From Nocardia salmonicida NBRC 13393 (lineage in GTDB: Bacteria > Actinomycetota > Actinomycetes > Mycobacteriales > Mycobacteriaceae): a stretch of 64,000 nucleotides of DNA. Both the position numbers and the translations under genes were made by a program. Under the pieces are notes generated by a model. It searched no databases, was not told where the DNA came from, and saw only the letters and a list, made by a program, of their open reading frames with translations. Location: NCBI RefSeq assembly GCF_001613085.1, contig NZ_BDBR01000023.1, positions 1-64,000 of the forward strand, read 5' to 3'. Positions 1 to 8,006 of this stretch are shown here, in pieces; positions within the stretch are counted from its first letter, which is position 1, and each line of letters begins with the position of its first letter.

Positions 1-500
1 CCCAGCTCGACGGCACCGGCAACGTCAAGGGCACCGGCAACTTCACCGACTGGGACATCCAGGCCGTGTACCGCGCCGTCGGCTATCGCTCCGAAGACAT
101 CGCCGACATCCCGTTCGACGACCGCACCGGCACCGTTCCCCACGAAGCCGGGCGGGTGCTGATCGACCCGAACGCGCGCGACGAGGCGCGATACCTCGAC
201 GGGGTGTATGTCACCGGATGGATCAAACGTGGCCCCGTCGGCCTCATCGGCCACACCAAGGGTGACGCGAGCGAAACAATCGCCTGCCTGCTCGCCGATC
301 GCGCCCGCCTGACACCCGCGCCCCGACCGCGCCCCGACGCGGTGACCGAATTTCTCACCGCCGCGGGCATTCCCTTCACCACGTGGGAGGGCTGGTACCG
401 ACTGGACGCCCACGAACGCGCGCTGGGCGAAACCGAAGGCCGGGAGCGGATCAAGGTCGTCGAACGCGCGGACATGCTGCACGCCAGCCTGGCCCGGTGA
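1..500 (+). CDS. fprA: Ferredoxin/adrenodoxin-type NADP+ reductase, C-terminal part (5' end outside window)
   Basis: The open frame runs in from the left edge (first full codon at base 3), so the start lies outside the window; the GTG at 66 is internal. About 165 C-terminal residues are visible. They include GTGEFTDW-like and AVYRAVGYRS segments and an HTKGDA region typical of the FprA/adrenodoxin reductase family, which moves electrons from NADPH through FAD to ferredoxins. The glutathione-reductase-like FAD and NADP Rossmann motifs would lie upstream and cannot be seen. The Mrp-type ATPase gene begins 10 bases after the stop, so the two are probably co-transcribed. FprA could supply electrons to ferredoxin-dependent oxygenases; any link to the alkB gene at 6.1 kb is only a guess. 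Confidence 0.8.
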   Translation, partial: QLDGTGNVKGTGNFTDWDIQAVYRAVGYRSEDIADIPFDDRTGTVPHEAGRVLIDPNARDEARYLDGVYVTGWIKRGPVGLIGHTKGDASETIACLLADRARLTPAPRPRPDAVTEFLTAAGIPFTTWEGWYRLDAHERALGETEGRERIKVVERADMLHASLAR

Positions 501-510
501 GGAAGAGCTC

Positions 511-1641
511 GTGACATCACCGACCGAACCGCAGATCAGGACGGCGCTCGCCGGAGTCGACGATCCCGAGATCGGCCGTCCCATCACCGAATTGAATATG
601 GTCGAGGCCATCGACATCGACGCACAGGGGCGCGTGGCCGTGCGCATCCTGCTGACCGTCGCGGGCTGCCCCCTCCGGACGACCATCGATAACGACATCC
701 GCGCGGTGGTGACCGCTGTGCCCGGCGTCGCCGATATTGCCGTCGACTTCGGGGTGATGACCGAGCAACAGCGCCGTGACCTGCGCATCCAACTCCGCGG
801 GCCGGACTCCGAGAGCATTTCCGCGCTGGCGCAACCGGATTCACCGACCCGCGTATATTGCGTGGTCTCGGGTAAAGGTGGTGTCGGAAAGTCGAGTGTC
901 ACCGTCAACCTGGCGGTCGCGCTGGCCCGACGCGGGTTGCGTGTCGGCATCATGGACGCCGACGTCCACGGCCACTCGGTACCCGCGATGCTCGGCATCA
1001 CCACCGCGCCCACCCTGGTCGAGGGAATGATGATGCCGCCCACAGCTTTCGGAGTGCGCGTCATCTCTATCGGCATGTTCGTCGAGGACAATGCCCCCGT
1101 CGTCTGGCGCGGGCCGATGCTGCACCGCGCATTGCAGCAGTTCGTCAACGACGTGTATTGGGGCGAACTCGATATCCTGCTGATCGACATGCCGCCCGGC
1201 ACCGGCGACGTCGCCATCTCCCTGGCGCAGCTGCTGCCCACCGCACAACTGCTCGTCGTCACCACCCCGCAACGCACCGCGGCCCGCATCGCCGAACGCG
1301 CGGGCGCCGTCGCCGCGCAGACCGGTCAGCGAGTCGCGGGCATCATCGAGAACATGTCCTGGTACGACAGCCCCGACGGCACCCGGCATACGCTCTTCGG
1401 CGCGGGCGGCGCCACCGCCGTGAGCCGCGCGCTGAGCGGCCTGCTCGACACGTACTGCCCGGTCATCGGCCGGATCCCGTTCGATCCGGTGGTCTGTGCG
1501 GCGGGCGATCATGGCACCGCGTTCGTCGACAGCGACCCCCATTCCGCGCCTGCCAGGGCCATCGCGGAGATCGCGGCGACCATCGCGCCGATCGTGCGTC
1601 GCCCGCTGCCGGTGACGCCGATCAGTCCGGTCACAGCCTGA
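511..1641 (+). CDS. mrp: Mrp/ApbC-family P-loop ATPase (iron-sulfur cluster carrier)
   Basis: 376 residues from a GTG start, 10 bases after the reductase gene. Residues 5-85 form a MIP18/DUF59 domain (AGCPL near residue 53). The deviant Walker A SGKGGVGKSS sits at about 120-129 and is followed by MDADVHG and DMPPGTGD (Walker B-like). This is the Mrp/NBP35 carrier family, which is implicated in cytosolic Fe-S cluster transfer. The cluster-binding CxxC seen after ENMSW in proteobacterial ApbC is absent: here the segment reads ENMSWYDSPDGTR. Actinobacterial Mrp proteins also lack it, as far as I recall. Co-location with a flavin/ferredoxin reductase fits an Fe-S role. It is a long, complete-looking gene, and the family assignment is firm. 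Confidence 0.9.
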   Translation: MTSPTEPQIRTALAGVDDPEIGRPITELNMVEAIDIDAQGRVAVRILLTVAGCPLRTTIDNDIRAVVTAVPGVADIAVDFGVMTEQQRRDLRIQLRGPDSESISALAQPDSPTRVYCVVSGKGGVGKSSVTVNLAVALARRGLRVGIMDADVHGHSVPAMLGITTAPTLVEGMMMPPTAFGVRVISIGMFVEDNAPVVWRGPMLHRALQQFVNDVYWGELDILLIDMPPGTGDVAISLAQLLPTAQLLVVTTPQRTAARIAERAGAVAAQTGQRVAGIIENMSWYDSPDGTRHTLFGAGGATAVSRALSGLLDTYCPVIGRIPFDPVVCAAGDHGTAFVDSDPHSAPARAIAEIAATIAPIVRRPLPVTPISPVTA

Positions 1642-1718
1642 GTTCGACGCGAAATAGTGCGTGAGCGGAGCTGACGGCTCTAGTCTGTTATGGCTACGCA
1701 CTGTGGAGGTTGGATCAA

Positions 1719-2546
1719 ATGACGGTCGAGATCGTGACCGAGCCGGCGCCGGAAAGCCTGTGGTCCGGATCGGGCCGGGCGACCGGAACACCGCCGACAT
1801 CGATGATCGAGCGGATGACGCTCATTCTGGACGCGTTCGACTCCGCCACCCCCACCCTGACGCTGCTCGGGCTCGCCGAACGCACCGGGCTGCCGCGCTC
1901 GACCGTGCATCGCATCCTCGACCAGATGATCCGGCTGCGCTGGCTCGCGCACACCCCCGGCGGCTACCGGCTGGGTCTGCGGGTGCTCGAACTCGGCGGG
2001 CTCGCGGCCGAGCAGAACGAACTGCGCGAGGTGGTGGGGCCGCTGCTCTACGAACTCAGTCAGCGCACCGGGCTGGTCGGCCACCTCGCGGTGCTGGACG
2101 GGCGCGAGGTCTTGTTCCTCGATCGTTCGGGTGGCCGGGGCGGGGTGGTCATCCCGACCCGCGTCGGGGGCAGGTTGCCCGCGCACTCCACGGCGGTCGG
2201 CAAGGCGTTGCTGGCCACGTTGGAGCCCGGCATCGCGGAAGCCTCACTGCGCGGCAACGCCGTGGCGCGGACCGCGCGCACGATCGTCGACCGGGCCGAA
2301 CTGCACCGCGAACTCGCCCGCATCCGCAACCGTCAGGGCGTGGCCGTCGACACCGAGGAATCGCTCCCGGGCGTCGGCTGCGTGGCGGTGCCGATTCGCG
2401 GCCGTAGCGTCGCGGTGGCGGCGATCTCGCTGTCGGGGACGATCAAGGGCGAGCGCACGGCACTCGACACCGCACGGCTGGCTCGCGCGCTCGCCGAGGT
2501 GGCCAAGGAAGCCGCACGCACCCTGGCCCCCCGGCACCCGCACTAG
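1719..2546 (+). CDS. IclR-family transcriptional regulator
   Basis: 275 residues. The ATG at 1719 is chosen because GTGGAGGT lies 8 bases upstream; an in-frame TTG at 1710 would fall inside that ribosome site. An N-terminal winged helix-turn-helix (about residues 30-90: LAERTGLPRSTVHRIL) is followed by the IclR effector-binding domain with GLVGHLAVLDGREVLFLDR and the conserved HSTAVGKALLA region. IclR proteins control catabolic or stress genes in response to small acids. It converges with the downstream flavin dehydrogenase (4-base 3' overlap), so the neighbour is not necessarily its target. The inducer cannot be inferred. Confidence 0.88.
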   Translation: MTVEIVTEPAPESLWSGSGRATGTPPTSMIERMTLILDAFDSATPTLTLLGLAERTGLPRSTVHRILDQMIRLRWLAHTPGGYRLGLRVLELGGLAAEQNELREVVGPLLYELSQRTGLVGHLAVLDGREVLFLDRSGGRGGVVIPTRVGGRLPAHSTAVGKALLATLEPGIAEASLRGNAVARTARTIVDRAELHRELARIRNRQGVAVDTEESLPGVGCVAVPIRGRSVAVAAISLSGTIKGERTALDTARLARALAEVAKEAARTLAPRHPH

Positions 2547-4231
2547 GACTCGCGCCGCGCGATCGCCCGACCGGCCGCGCGACCGGAGAAGATGCACCCG
2601 CCGAGGAACGTGCCCTCCAGCGCGTTGTAACCGTGCACGCCGCCGCCGCCGAATCCGGCGACCTCACCGGCGGAGTACAGGCCGGGGAACACCGAGCCGT
2701 CCGGGCGAAGCACCTGCGAATCCAGGTCGGTCTGCAGTCCGCCCAGGGTCTTGCGGGTCAGCACATTGAGGCGTACCGCGATCAGTGGGCCGTGGGCGGG
2801 ATCGAGAATGCGGTGCGGTTTGACGACGCGGACCTTGTCGCCGAGGAACTTGCGGGCGTTGTTGATCGCGATCACCTGCGCGTCCTTGGAGAACGAGTTC
2901 GCGACTTCGCGATCCCGGCCCACGATCTGGTGTTCGAGGGTGGCGACGTCGAGCTTGGGCCCGCGCGCGATCTCGTTCATGCCGTCGACGAGCTCGGCCA
3001 GCGAATCGGCGACCACGAAGTCGACACCGTGCTGCTTGAAGGCTTCCACCGGGCCCGGCGCTCCCTTGGCGAGCCTGCTGCGCACGGTGAACTTCAAGTC
3101 CTTGCCGGTGATGTCGGGATTCTGTTCCGAACCCGACAGCGCGAACTCCTTCTCGATGATCGACTGGTTCAAGACGAACCACGAGTAGTCGTAGCCGGTC
3201 GACAGGATCTGGCGCATGGTCTCGTTGGTGTCGAAACCGGGGAAACACGGTGCGGGCATCCGGTTTCCGTTCGCGTCGAACCACAGCGACGACGGGCCGG
3301 GAATGATGCGAATGGCGTGGTCGGGCCAGATCGGATCCCAGTTGTTGATGCCTTCGGTGTAGTGCCACATCCGGTCGCGGTTGACCAGCGCCGCGCCCGC
3401 CTGCTCGGAGATGGCGAGCATCCGGCCGTCCACGTAGGCGGGGACACCGGAGATCATGGTCTCCGGGCACGGACCGAGACGTTCGGTGGGCCAGTTGCGG
3501 CGGATGAGGTCGTGGGCATGACCGATGCCGCCCGAACTCACCAGAACCGCCGGCGCCGTGAAGCTGAACTCGCCCACCACATCCCGGTTCGACGCCTGGC
3601 CTCGGTCGGTGTCGGAGGGCGCGAGAACACTGCCGCTGACTCCGGTCACGGCGCCGTCTTCGACGATCAGCTCGTCGACGCGGTGCCGGAAGGCGAAGCG
3701 CACCAACCCTTTCGCCTCACCGGCCAGGACCGGATCCCGGAAGACGCGAAGCACCTCGGGCCCGGTGCCCCAGGTGAGATGGAATCGTGGCACCGAGTTG
3801 CCGTGTCCGCCGGCGAGGCCGCCGCCCCGCTCGGCCCAGCCGACCAGCGGGGTGAATCGCAAACCCAAGGCGTGCAGGTAATCTCGCTTCTCGTCGGTGG
3901 CGAAGCGCACGTAGGCCTTCGCCCACTCGCGGCCCATCCGATCCTCGTCCTCGCGGTCGAAACCAGCCGAACCCAGCCAATCCTGCAGTGCCAGTTCGTA
4001 AGAGTCCTTGATGCCCATCCTGCGCTGTTCCGGGCTGTCGACGACGAACAACCCACCCAGCGACCAGAACGCCTGCCCGCCGAGATTGGCGCGGTTCTCC
4101 TGATCGAGGACCAGTACCTTGCGTCCGGCGAGCACCAATTCGTGGGTGGCGACCAGGCCTGCCAGTCCGGCGCCGACGACAATCGCGTCGGGGGTGAAAT
4201 CTTCGGTGGGCTCAGACGCTGTGCTCGGCAT
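2543..4231 (-). CDS. FAD-binding dehydrogenase, fumarate reductase/3-ketosteroid dehydrogenase-like
   Basis: 562 residues from the ATG at 4231; the reading frame stays open upstream but shows no family-like sequence before MPSTASEP. The N-terminal dinucleotide fold is VVGAGLAGLVATHELVLAG (residues 17-35). The C-terminus carries the second FAD contact SAGEVAGFGGGGVHGYNALEGT. It belongs to the same superfamily as KstD and succinate dehydrogenase flavoproteins. The length and the NRANLGGQAFWSLGGLF segment resemble the mycobacterial 'FAD-binding dehydrogenase' group (Rv0785-like), whose substrate is unknown. Oxidation of a steroid-like or other lipophilic substrate is therefore only inference. 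It is a single gene, convergent with the IclR gene and divergent from the small lipoprotein gene. Confidence 0.85.
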   Translation of the reverse strand: MPSTASEPTEDFTPDAIVVGAGLAGLVATHELVLAGRKVLVLDQENRANLGGQAFWSLGGLFVVDSPEQRRMGIKDSYELALQDWLGSAGFDREDEDRMGREWAKAYVRFATDEKRDYLHALGLRFTPLVGWAERGGGLAGGHGNSVPRFHLTWGTGPEVLRVFRDPVLAGEAKGLVRFAFRHRVDELIVEDGAVTGVSGSVLAPSDTDRGQASNRDVVGEFSFTAPAVLVSSGGIGHAHDLIRRNWPTERLGPCPETMISGVPAYVDGRMLAISEQAGAALVNRDRMWHYTEGINNWDPIWPDHAIRIIPGPSSLWFDANGNRMPAPCFPGFDTNETMRQILSTGYDYSWFVLNQSIIEKEFALSGSEQNPDITGKDLKFTVRSRLAKGAPGPVEAFKQHGVDFVVADSLAELVDGMNEIARGPKLDVATLEHQIVGRDREVANSFSKDAQVIAINNARKFLGDKVRVVKPHRILDPAHGPLIAVRLNVLTRKTLGGLQTDLDSQVLRPDGSVFPGLYSAGEVAGFGGGGVHGYNALEGTFLGGCIFSGRAAGRAIARRES

Positions 4232-4328
4232 GTCTGGAACGTAGCATTGGTTCGTCGGCGGGCGGGGAAAAGTCCTGGAAAACACCCTGACCAGCGATAT
4301 TCCATTCGATGAAAGGCTCGACAAGTTC

Positions 4329-4541
4329 ATGAACGTCCGAACCCGTACCGGCGCTGCCGTCCTCACCCTCGCCGTCGTGGCCGGCCTCGGCGCCACGTCC
4401 TGCTCGAAGACGCGCTGGTGTGAGCGCGATCAGGGCGACGTTCTCGTCGCGGACTCCTATTGCGAACGTGGTGTCGCGGGCTACGAGTGGGAGCCCGACC
4501 ACGACAAGCCGAAGTACAAGAAGAAGCCCAAGAAGCACTGA
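4329..4541 (+). CDS. Small putative lipoprotein, 70 aa, unknown function
   Basis: 70 residues. A signal peptide ends in the lipobox GATSC with Cys25 as the predicted lipidation site. The mature part is only about 45 residues, with two more cysteines (31 and 45) that could form a disulfide, and a strongly basic tail (KPKYKKKPKKH) that could bind wall polyanions or DNA. The in-frame ATG follows GAAAGG (4311-4316), a weak ribosome site. No family is recognised. The start of the flavin dehydrogenase gene lies about 100 bases away on the other strand, so the two share a divergent promoter region. The lipobox and clean frame support a real gene; function is unknown. Confidence 0.6.
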   Translation: MNVRTRTGAAVLTLAVVAGLGATSCSKTRWCERDQGDVLVADSYCERGVAGYEWEPDHDKPKYKKKPKKH

Positions 4542-4725
4542 GAATCGGCAGCGGTGTTGTGCCGCAGGCGATCCGAGATATAACCGTGGCGCAGCCGATG
4601 CCGATTTCGCGCCATGAAGATGCAGGTCAGCGGGTATTCCACCACTGAGCACGCCGAATGCTGTTGGGGCAGGAGGCGAATCGCTCTTTCTCTATTTCTC
4701 ACAACGGCGTGAGTGGGTGGGCACG

Positions 4726-5379
4726 ATGACCAATCGGAAGGCAATTCGTATCGTCGCGAGGCAGACAGCGCGAGCGCTGTCGGTGTTGCTACTGGCTGCG
4801 GGAATCGGGACGGCGATGTCCCCGGGATTGACAGCGTGGGCGCAGAATTGCGCCACGCTCGATATCGTTGTCGCCCGCGGCACACAGGAACCCGGCTATC
4901 TGGGAGCCGTGATCGGCGACCCGCTCTACGCGGCCCTGAGCGCGCAACTACCGGTGGATACGACCGCCCATCGCGTCGAGTACCCAGCCGACCTGCTGGT
5001 CCCGACCTCGATGATCGACGGCACCCGGGCGATGACCAGCCATGTGATCGACCAGGCCGCTGCCTGTCCCGATCAGCGCTTCGTCCTCGTCGGCTACTCC
5101 CAGGGCGCGGTGGTCGCCCACGGCGCTCTCGGCTCCGTGTGGCTGCCCGGTGCGTGGGTACTGCCCCCCGAACTGTCCTCGCGCGTCGTCGCGGTTCTGC
5201 TGTTCGGCGACCCACTGCGACTCGTCGGTGTGCCGGTCGCACCGTTGTACGCCGACCGCACCGCGAACTATTGCGCCGCAGGCGATCCGGTGTGCGCGGG
5301 CGGGATCTTCCCGGCCGCACACGGCAGTTACGAGTGGGCGTTCGCGGCCGCGGCCGGACAGGTGAACGCGCGGTTGTGA
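4726..5379 (+). CDS. Secreted cutinase-family serine esterase
   Basis: 217 residues from the ATG at 4726 (a GTG at 4717 would add three). A Sec signal peptide covers about residues 1-39 (ends TAWA). The alpha/beta hydrolase core follows: IVVARGTQEPG, the nucleophile motif GYSQG with Ser125, and a catalytic Asp187/His199 pair in AAGDPVC...AAHG. Four cysteines (42, 114, 183, 190) fit the two disulfides of the family. Mycobacterial cutinase-like proteins (Culps) hydrolyse lipids and polyesters outside the cell. Length is typical. It converges with the TetR gene; a compact GC hairpin lies between the two stops. Confidence 0.9.
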   Translation: MTNRKAIRIVARQTARALSVLLLAAGIGTAMSPGLTAWAQNCATLDIVVARGTQEPGYLGAVIGDPLYAALSAQLPVDTTAHRVEYPADLLVPTSMIDGTRAMTSHVIDQAAACPDQRFVLVGYSQGAVVAHGALGSVWLPGAWVLPPELSSRVVAVLLFGDPLRLVGVPVAPLYADRTANYCAAGDPVCAGGIFPAAHGSYEWAFAAAAGQVNARL

Positions 5380-5394
5380 GCCGCCTCAGGCGGC
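5380..5394. terminator. Short convergent hairpin between cutinase and TetR genes
   Basis: A perfect 6-bp stem (gccgcc / ggcggc) with a 3-base loop. The loop is the TetR stop codon read on the minus strand. It has no U-run, so it would be a weak terminator at best. Confidence 0.35.
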
Positions 5395-5988
5395 GGGCAT
5401 GACCCCGGACAGGACAGCGCCGATCTGCGCCACCGCGCGATCGGTGCTTCCTGTCGGCTGGAACAGGTGACTCAGGGTGAGTCGGACCATGATCTCCACG
5501 ATCGAGATCAGTTCGTCGTCGGTCATGGCGGCGAATTCGTACTGCTCGCGCACCGTGGCGGTGAGTGCGGCCACCGCCCGGCCGAGTACCGGTTCGGGGT
5601 CGCTCACCAGGGCGGGCAGCAGGGCGGTGTCGCCGTCCTGGCGAGCCGAGAGCACGGCCTTGATCAGGGTGTTGTCGCCTGCGGTGCGCAGCGTGTACTC
5701 GGCGGCCGCTGTCATGCCCGCGAGCGGATCGGCCGGATGTTCGGCCAGCGTCTCGGCGATCCCGGTCAGGTAGATGCCGGTCTCGCGCTCGATGAGGGCA
5801 TCCGCGAGTGCCTGCTTGGTACCGATCTCCTTGTAGAGGACCGGCCTGCTGATGCCGACCTCCTTGGCTACCCGCGACATGTTGACCGCGCCCCAGCCCT
5901 CGGTGACGACCATCGTGCGCGCCGCGTCGATCATCCGGTCGCGCAGCAGTTGGCGCATTTCTGCCTGAAAGTTCGGTGGTTCGGCCAC
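5386..5988 (-). CDS. TetR-family regulator divergent from alkB
   Basis: 200 residues. An N-terminal HTH (VAKEVGISRPVLYKEIGTKQALADAL, split over about residues 40-66) is followed by a ligand-binding domain (LGRAVAALTATVREQY). TetR repressors of this type sit beside alkane monooxygenase genes in many actinobacteria and repress them until an alkane, alcohol or fatty acyl ligand binds. Here the gene is divergent from alkB with about 150 bases between the starts, and inverted repeats lie in that gap. Control of alkB is therefore the best guess, inferred from context rather than shown. Confidence 0.85.
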   Translation of the reverse strand: MAEPPNFQAEMRQLLRDRMIDAARTMVVTEGWGAVNMSRVAKEVGISRPVLYKEIGTKQALADALIERETGIYLTGIAETLAEHPADPLAGMTAAAEYTLRTAGDNTLIKAVLSARQDGDTALLPALVSDPEPVLGRAVAALTATVREQYEFAAMTDDELISIVEIMVRLTLSHLFQPTGSTDRAVAQIGAVLSGVMPAA

Positions 5989-6039
5989 GTGATCATCTTA
6001 CATGTGTTAGCCGATGTGCTCGATCGTTGACAATCTGGC

Positions 6040-6057
6040 TCATTGTGTATCCAATGA
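6040..6057. promoter_or_regulatory. Candidate TetR operator: perfect inverted repeat in the alkB upstream region
   Basis: TCATTG, six bases, CAATGA form a perfect dyad just downstream of a TTGACA hexamer (6027-6032). A second pair of related elements flanks it: ttacatgtgttagc at 5999-6012 and, inverted, gctaatgtgtaa at 6069-6080. This is the expected layout for a repressor controlling both divergent genes. Binding is inferred. Confidence 0.45.
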
Positions 6058-6137
6058 GAACACTACGAGCTAATGTGTAAACGAAGGCGACTTCGAGCGA
6101 GTAGGTGTCCGGAGTCTCGGTGATCAGGAGAATGACA

Positions 6138-7364
6138 ATGACGACATCTCGAATCGGCGACCACGAGGCATCCGCCGCACCGCCGCACTGGCGAGATCCC
6201 AAGCGCTACCTGTGGCTGTTCGGCCTCATCGCGCCCAGCGCGACGGTGCTGGCCTGCGGTTTCGTGTGGGTCTTCAATCAGCTGGGCTGGCAGGTCGTCG
6301 CGCCCGTGTGGTGGTGGCTCGGGCCGATCCTGTTGTACGTCCTGCTACCGATCCTGGACCGGTTCTTCGGGCCCGACGGCGAGAATCCGCCCGAGGAGGT
6401 GATGGAGCAGCTGGAGAACGACAAGTACTACCGCTACTGCACCTACGCCTACATCCCGCTGCAGCTGTTCAGCCTGGTGCTCGCCTGTTATCTGTGGACC
6501 GCGGACAGCCTGTCCTGGCTCGGCATCGACGGCGGACTCGGCCTGGTCTCCAAGATCGGCCTGGCCTTCACCATCGGCGCGATGGGCGGCATCGGCATCA
6601 ACACCGCGCACGAGCTCGGCCACAAGAAGGACGAACTCGAGCGGTGGCTGTCGAAGATCACCCTGGCCCAGACCCTGTACGGACACTTCTACATCGAGCA
6701 CAACCGCGGCCATCACGTGCGTGTCGCGACGCCGGAGGATCCGGCCAGTGCCCGGTTCGGCGAGTCGTTCTGGACCTTCCTGCCACGCAGCGTGTGGGGC
6801 AGCCTGAAGTCCTCGTGGGAGCTGGAAAGCGCACGTCTGCGGCGGCTCGACAAGAGCCCGTTCTCGCTGCGCAACGACGTGCTCAACGCCTGGCTCATGT
6901 CGGTCGTGCTGTGGGTGGCGCTGGTCGCGGTGTTCGGTCCGTCGATTCTGCCGTTCCTGCTGATCCAGGCGATCTACGGGTTCTCCCTGCTGGAGACGGT
7001 GAACTACCTCGAGCACTACGGTCTGCTGCGGCAGAAGACCGCCTCGGGCCGCTACGAGCGCTGCACCCCCGAGCACAGCTGGAACTCCGACCACATCGTC
7101 ACCAATATTTTTCTCTACCACCTGCAGCGGCACAGCGACCACCACGCCAACCCCACTCGCCGCTACCAGATCCTGCGAAGCATGGACGGCGCGCCCGAGC
7201 TGCCGAGCGGCTACGCGAGCCTGATCGGCCTGGCGTACGTGACTCCGTTGTGGCGCAAGGTGATGGACCATCGCGTCCTCGCCCACTACAGCGGCGACAT
7301 CACTCGGGTGAACATCCAGCCCGGCAAGCGGGCGAAGGTCCTGGCGAAGTACGGAGTGAGCTGA
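6138..7364 (+). CDS. alkB: AlkB-type alkane 1-monooxygenase
   Basis: 408 residues from the ATG at 6138, which has AGGAG 7 bases upstream; the in-frame ATG at 6132 is too close to that site. It is an integral-membrane non-haem di-iron hydroxylase of terminal alkane carbons. The three histidine boxes are visible: HELGH (158-162), HNRGHH (188-193) and LQRHSDHH (329-336), plus the AlkB signature NYLEHYGL at 289-296. Hydrophobic spans precede and separate the boxes. No rubredoxin domain is fused and no rubredoxin or rubredoxin reductase gene follows, unlike many Rhodococcus and Nocardia alkB-rubA operons. Electron partners must come from elsewhere. Regulation is probably by the divergent TetR protein. 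Confidence 0.95.
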   Translation: MTTSRIGDHEASAAPPHWRDPKRYLWLFGLIAPSATVLACGFVWVFNQLGWQVVAPVWWWLGPILLYVLLPILDRFFGPDGENPPEEVMEQLENDKYYRYCTYAYIPLQLFSLVLACYLWTADSLSWLGIDGGLGLVSKIGLAFTIGAMGGIGINTAHELGHKKDELERWLSKITLAQTLYGHFYIEHNRGHHVRVATPEDPASARFGESFWTFLPRSVWGSLKSSWELESARLRRLDKSPFSLRNDVLNAWLMSVVLWVALVAVFGPSILPFLLIQAIYGFSLLETVNYLEHYGLLRQKTASGRYERCTPEHSWNSDHIVTNIFLYHLQRHSDHHANPTRRYQILRSMDGAPELPSGYASLIGLAYVTPLWRKVMDHRVLAHYSGDITRVNIQPGKRAKVLAKYGVS

Positions 7365-7376
7365 CGGCCTAGGTGG

Positions 7377-7877
7377 CTAGCGCCCGTCCTTCTTGGCTTG
7401 GCGCCGTGCCCCCGCGGCGATGCTCGAGGCCTCGTACTTCTTTCGGCCGGCGGACTCGCGGGTGGCATCGGTGCGCGTTTTCCCCGCGGAGCGCACTTTC
7501 CCGTCGCTGGTGTCGATGTCGTTGAACGATGGCGCATCCTTGCGGGCGCGGGCGAGTCTGTCGGCCTTCAGCTTGCGGGCGGTTCGCTTCGAGGACTTGG
7601 CCAACTGGCGGCTCACCCTGCCGAGTGCGCTTTCGAAGACTTCCGCCTTGTCCGCATTGCGGGTGTTCGCCGCTTTTCCGGAGCCGCGCGCGCCTTTGGC
7701 TTCTACCTTTGCCGCGCCGGATTGGCGATACAACTTGACGAATTTGTTGCGCGCACGTCGCACACGAGTGTGCAACCGGATCAGCGCCTCTTCGTCGAGG
7801 TCGACCATTTGCGCTTTCTTTGTAGTGCGAATCAGGACGTACTCATCTTCGGACAAGGAGTTCAGCAACTTCGACAT
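7377..7877 (-). CDS. Highly basic protein of unknown function
   Basis: 166 residues with no recognised domain. The first 60 residues look folded and helical (SLSEDEYVLIRTTKKAQMVD, then LIRLHTRVRRARNKFVKLYR). The rest is low-complexity and rich in Lys, Arg, Ala and Ser (SSKRTARKLKADRLARARK), resembling tails of nucleic-acid-binding proteins. Charge suggests RNA or DNA binding, but that is inference only. It converges with alkB (12 bases between stops) and is divergent from the NmrA-like gene. An actinobacterium-specific hypothetical is the fairest label. Confidence 0.65.
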   Translation of the reverse strand: MSKLLNSLSEDEYVLIRTTKKAQMVDLDEEALIRLHTRVRRARNKFVKLYRQSGAAKVEAKGARGSGKAANTRNADKAEVFESALGRVSRQLAKSSKRTARKLKADRLARARKDAPSFNDIDTSDGKVRSAGKTRTDATRESAGRKKYEASSIAAGARRQAKKDGR

Positions 7878-8006
7878 GTCGACTCCGATCTACCCGAGGG
7901 CCACCGTAGGAAATGAGTGTAGTCCTGTTGATCAGTGGGCTATCGCGGTCAGGAATTGGCCGCGTTGGGTTCTAGCGTGGGCTCTATGGGACTTCGACAG
8001 GGTGAG

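Noticed and set aside
2633..4312. 559-codon rightward frame inside the flavin dehydrogenase gene
   Set aside because: No recognisable motif; the minus-strand gene has clear FAD motifs.
4561..5289. Fifteen-base identity (gccgcaggcgatccg) at 4561-4575 and 5275-5289
   Set aside because: Too short, with no flanking similarity; the second copy is coding. Treated as chance.
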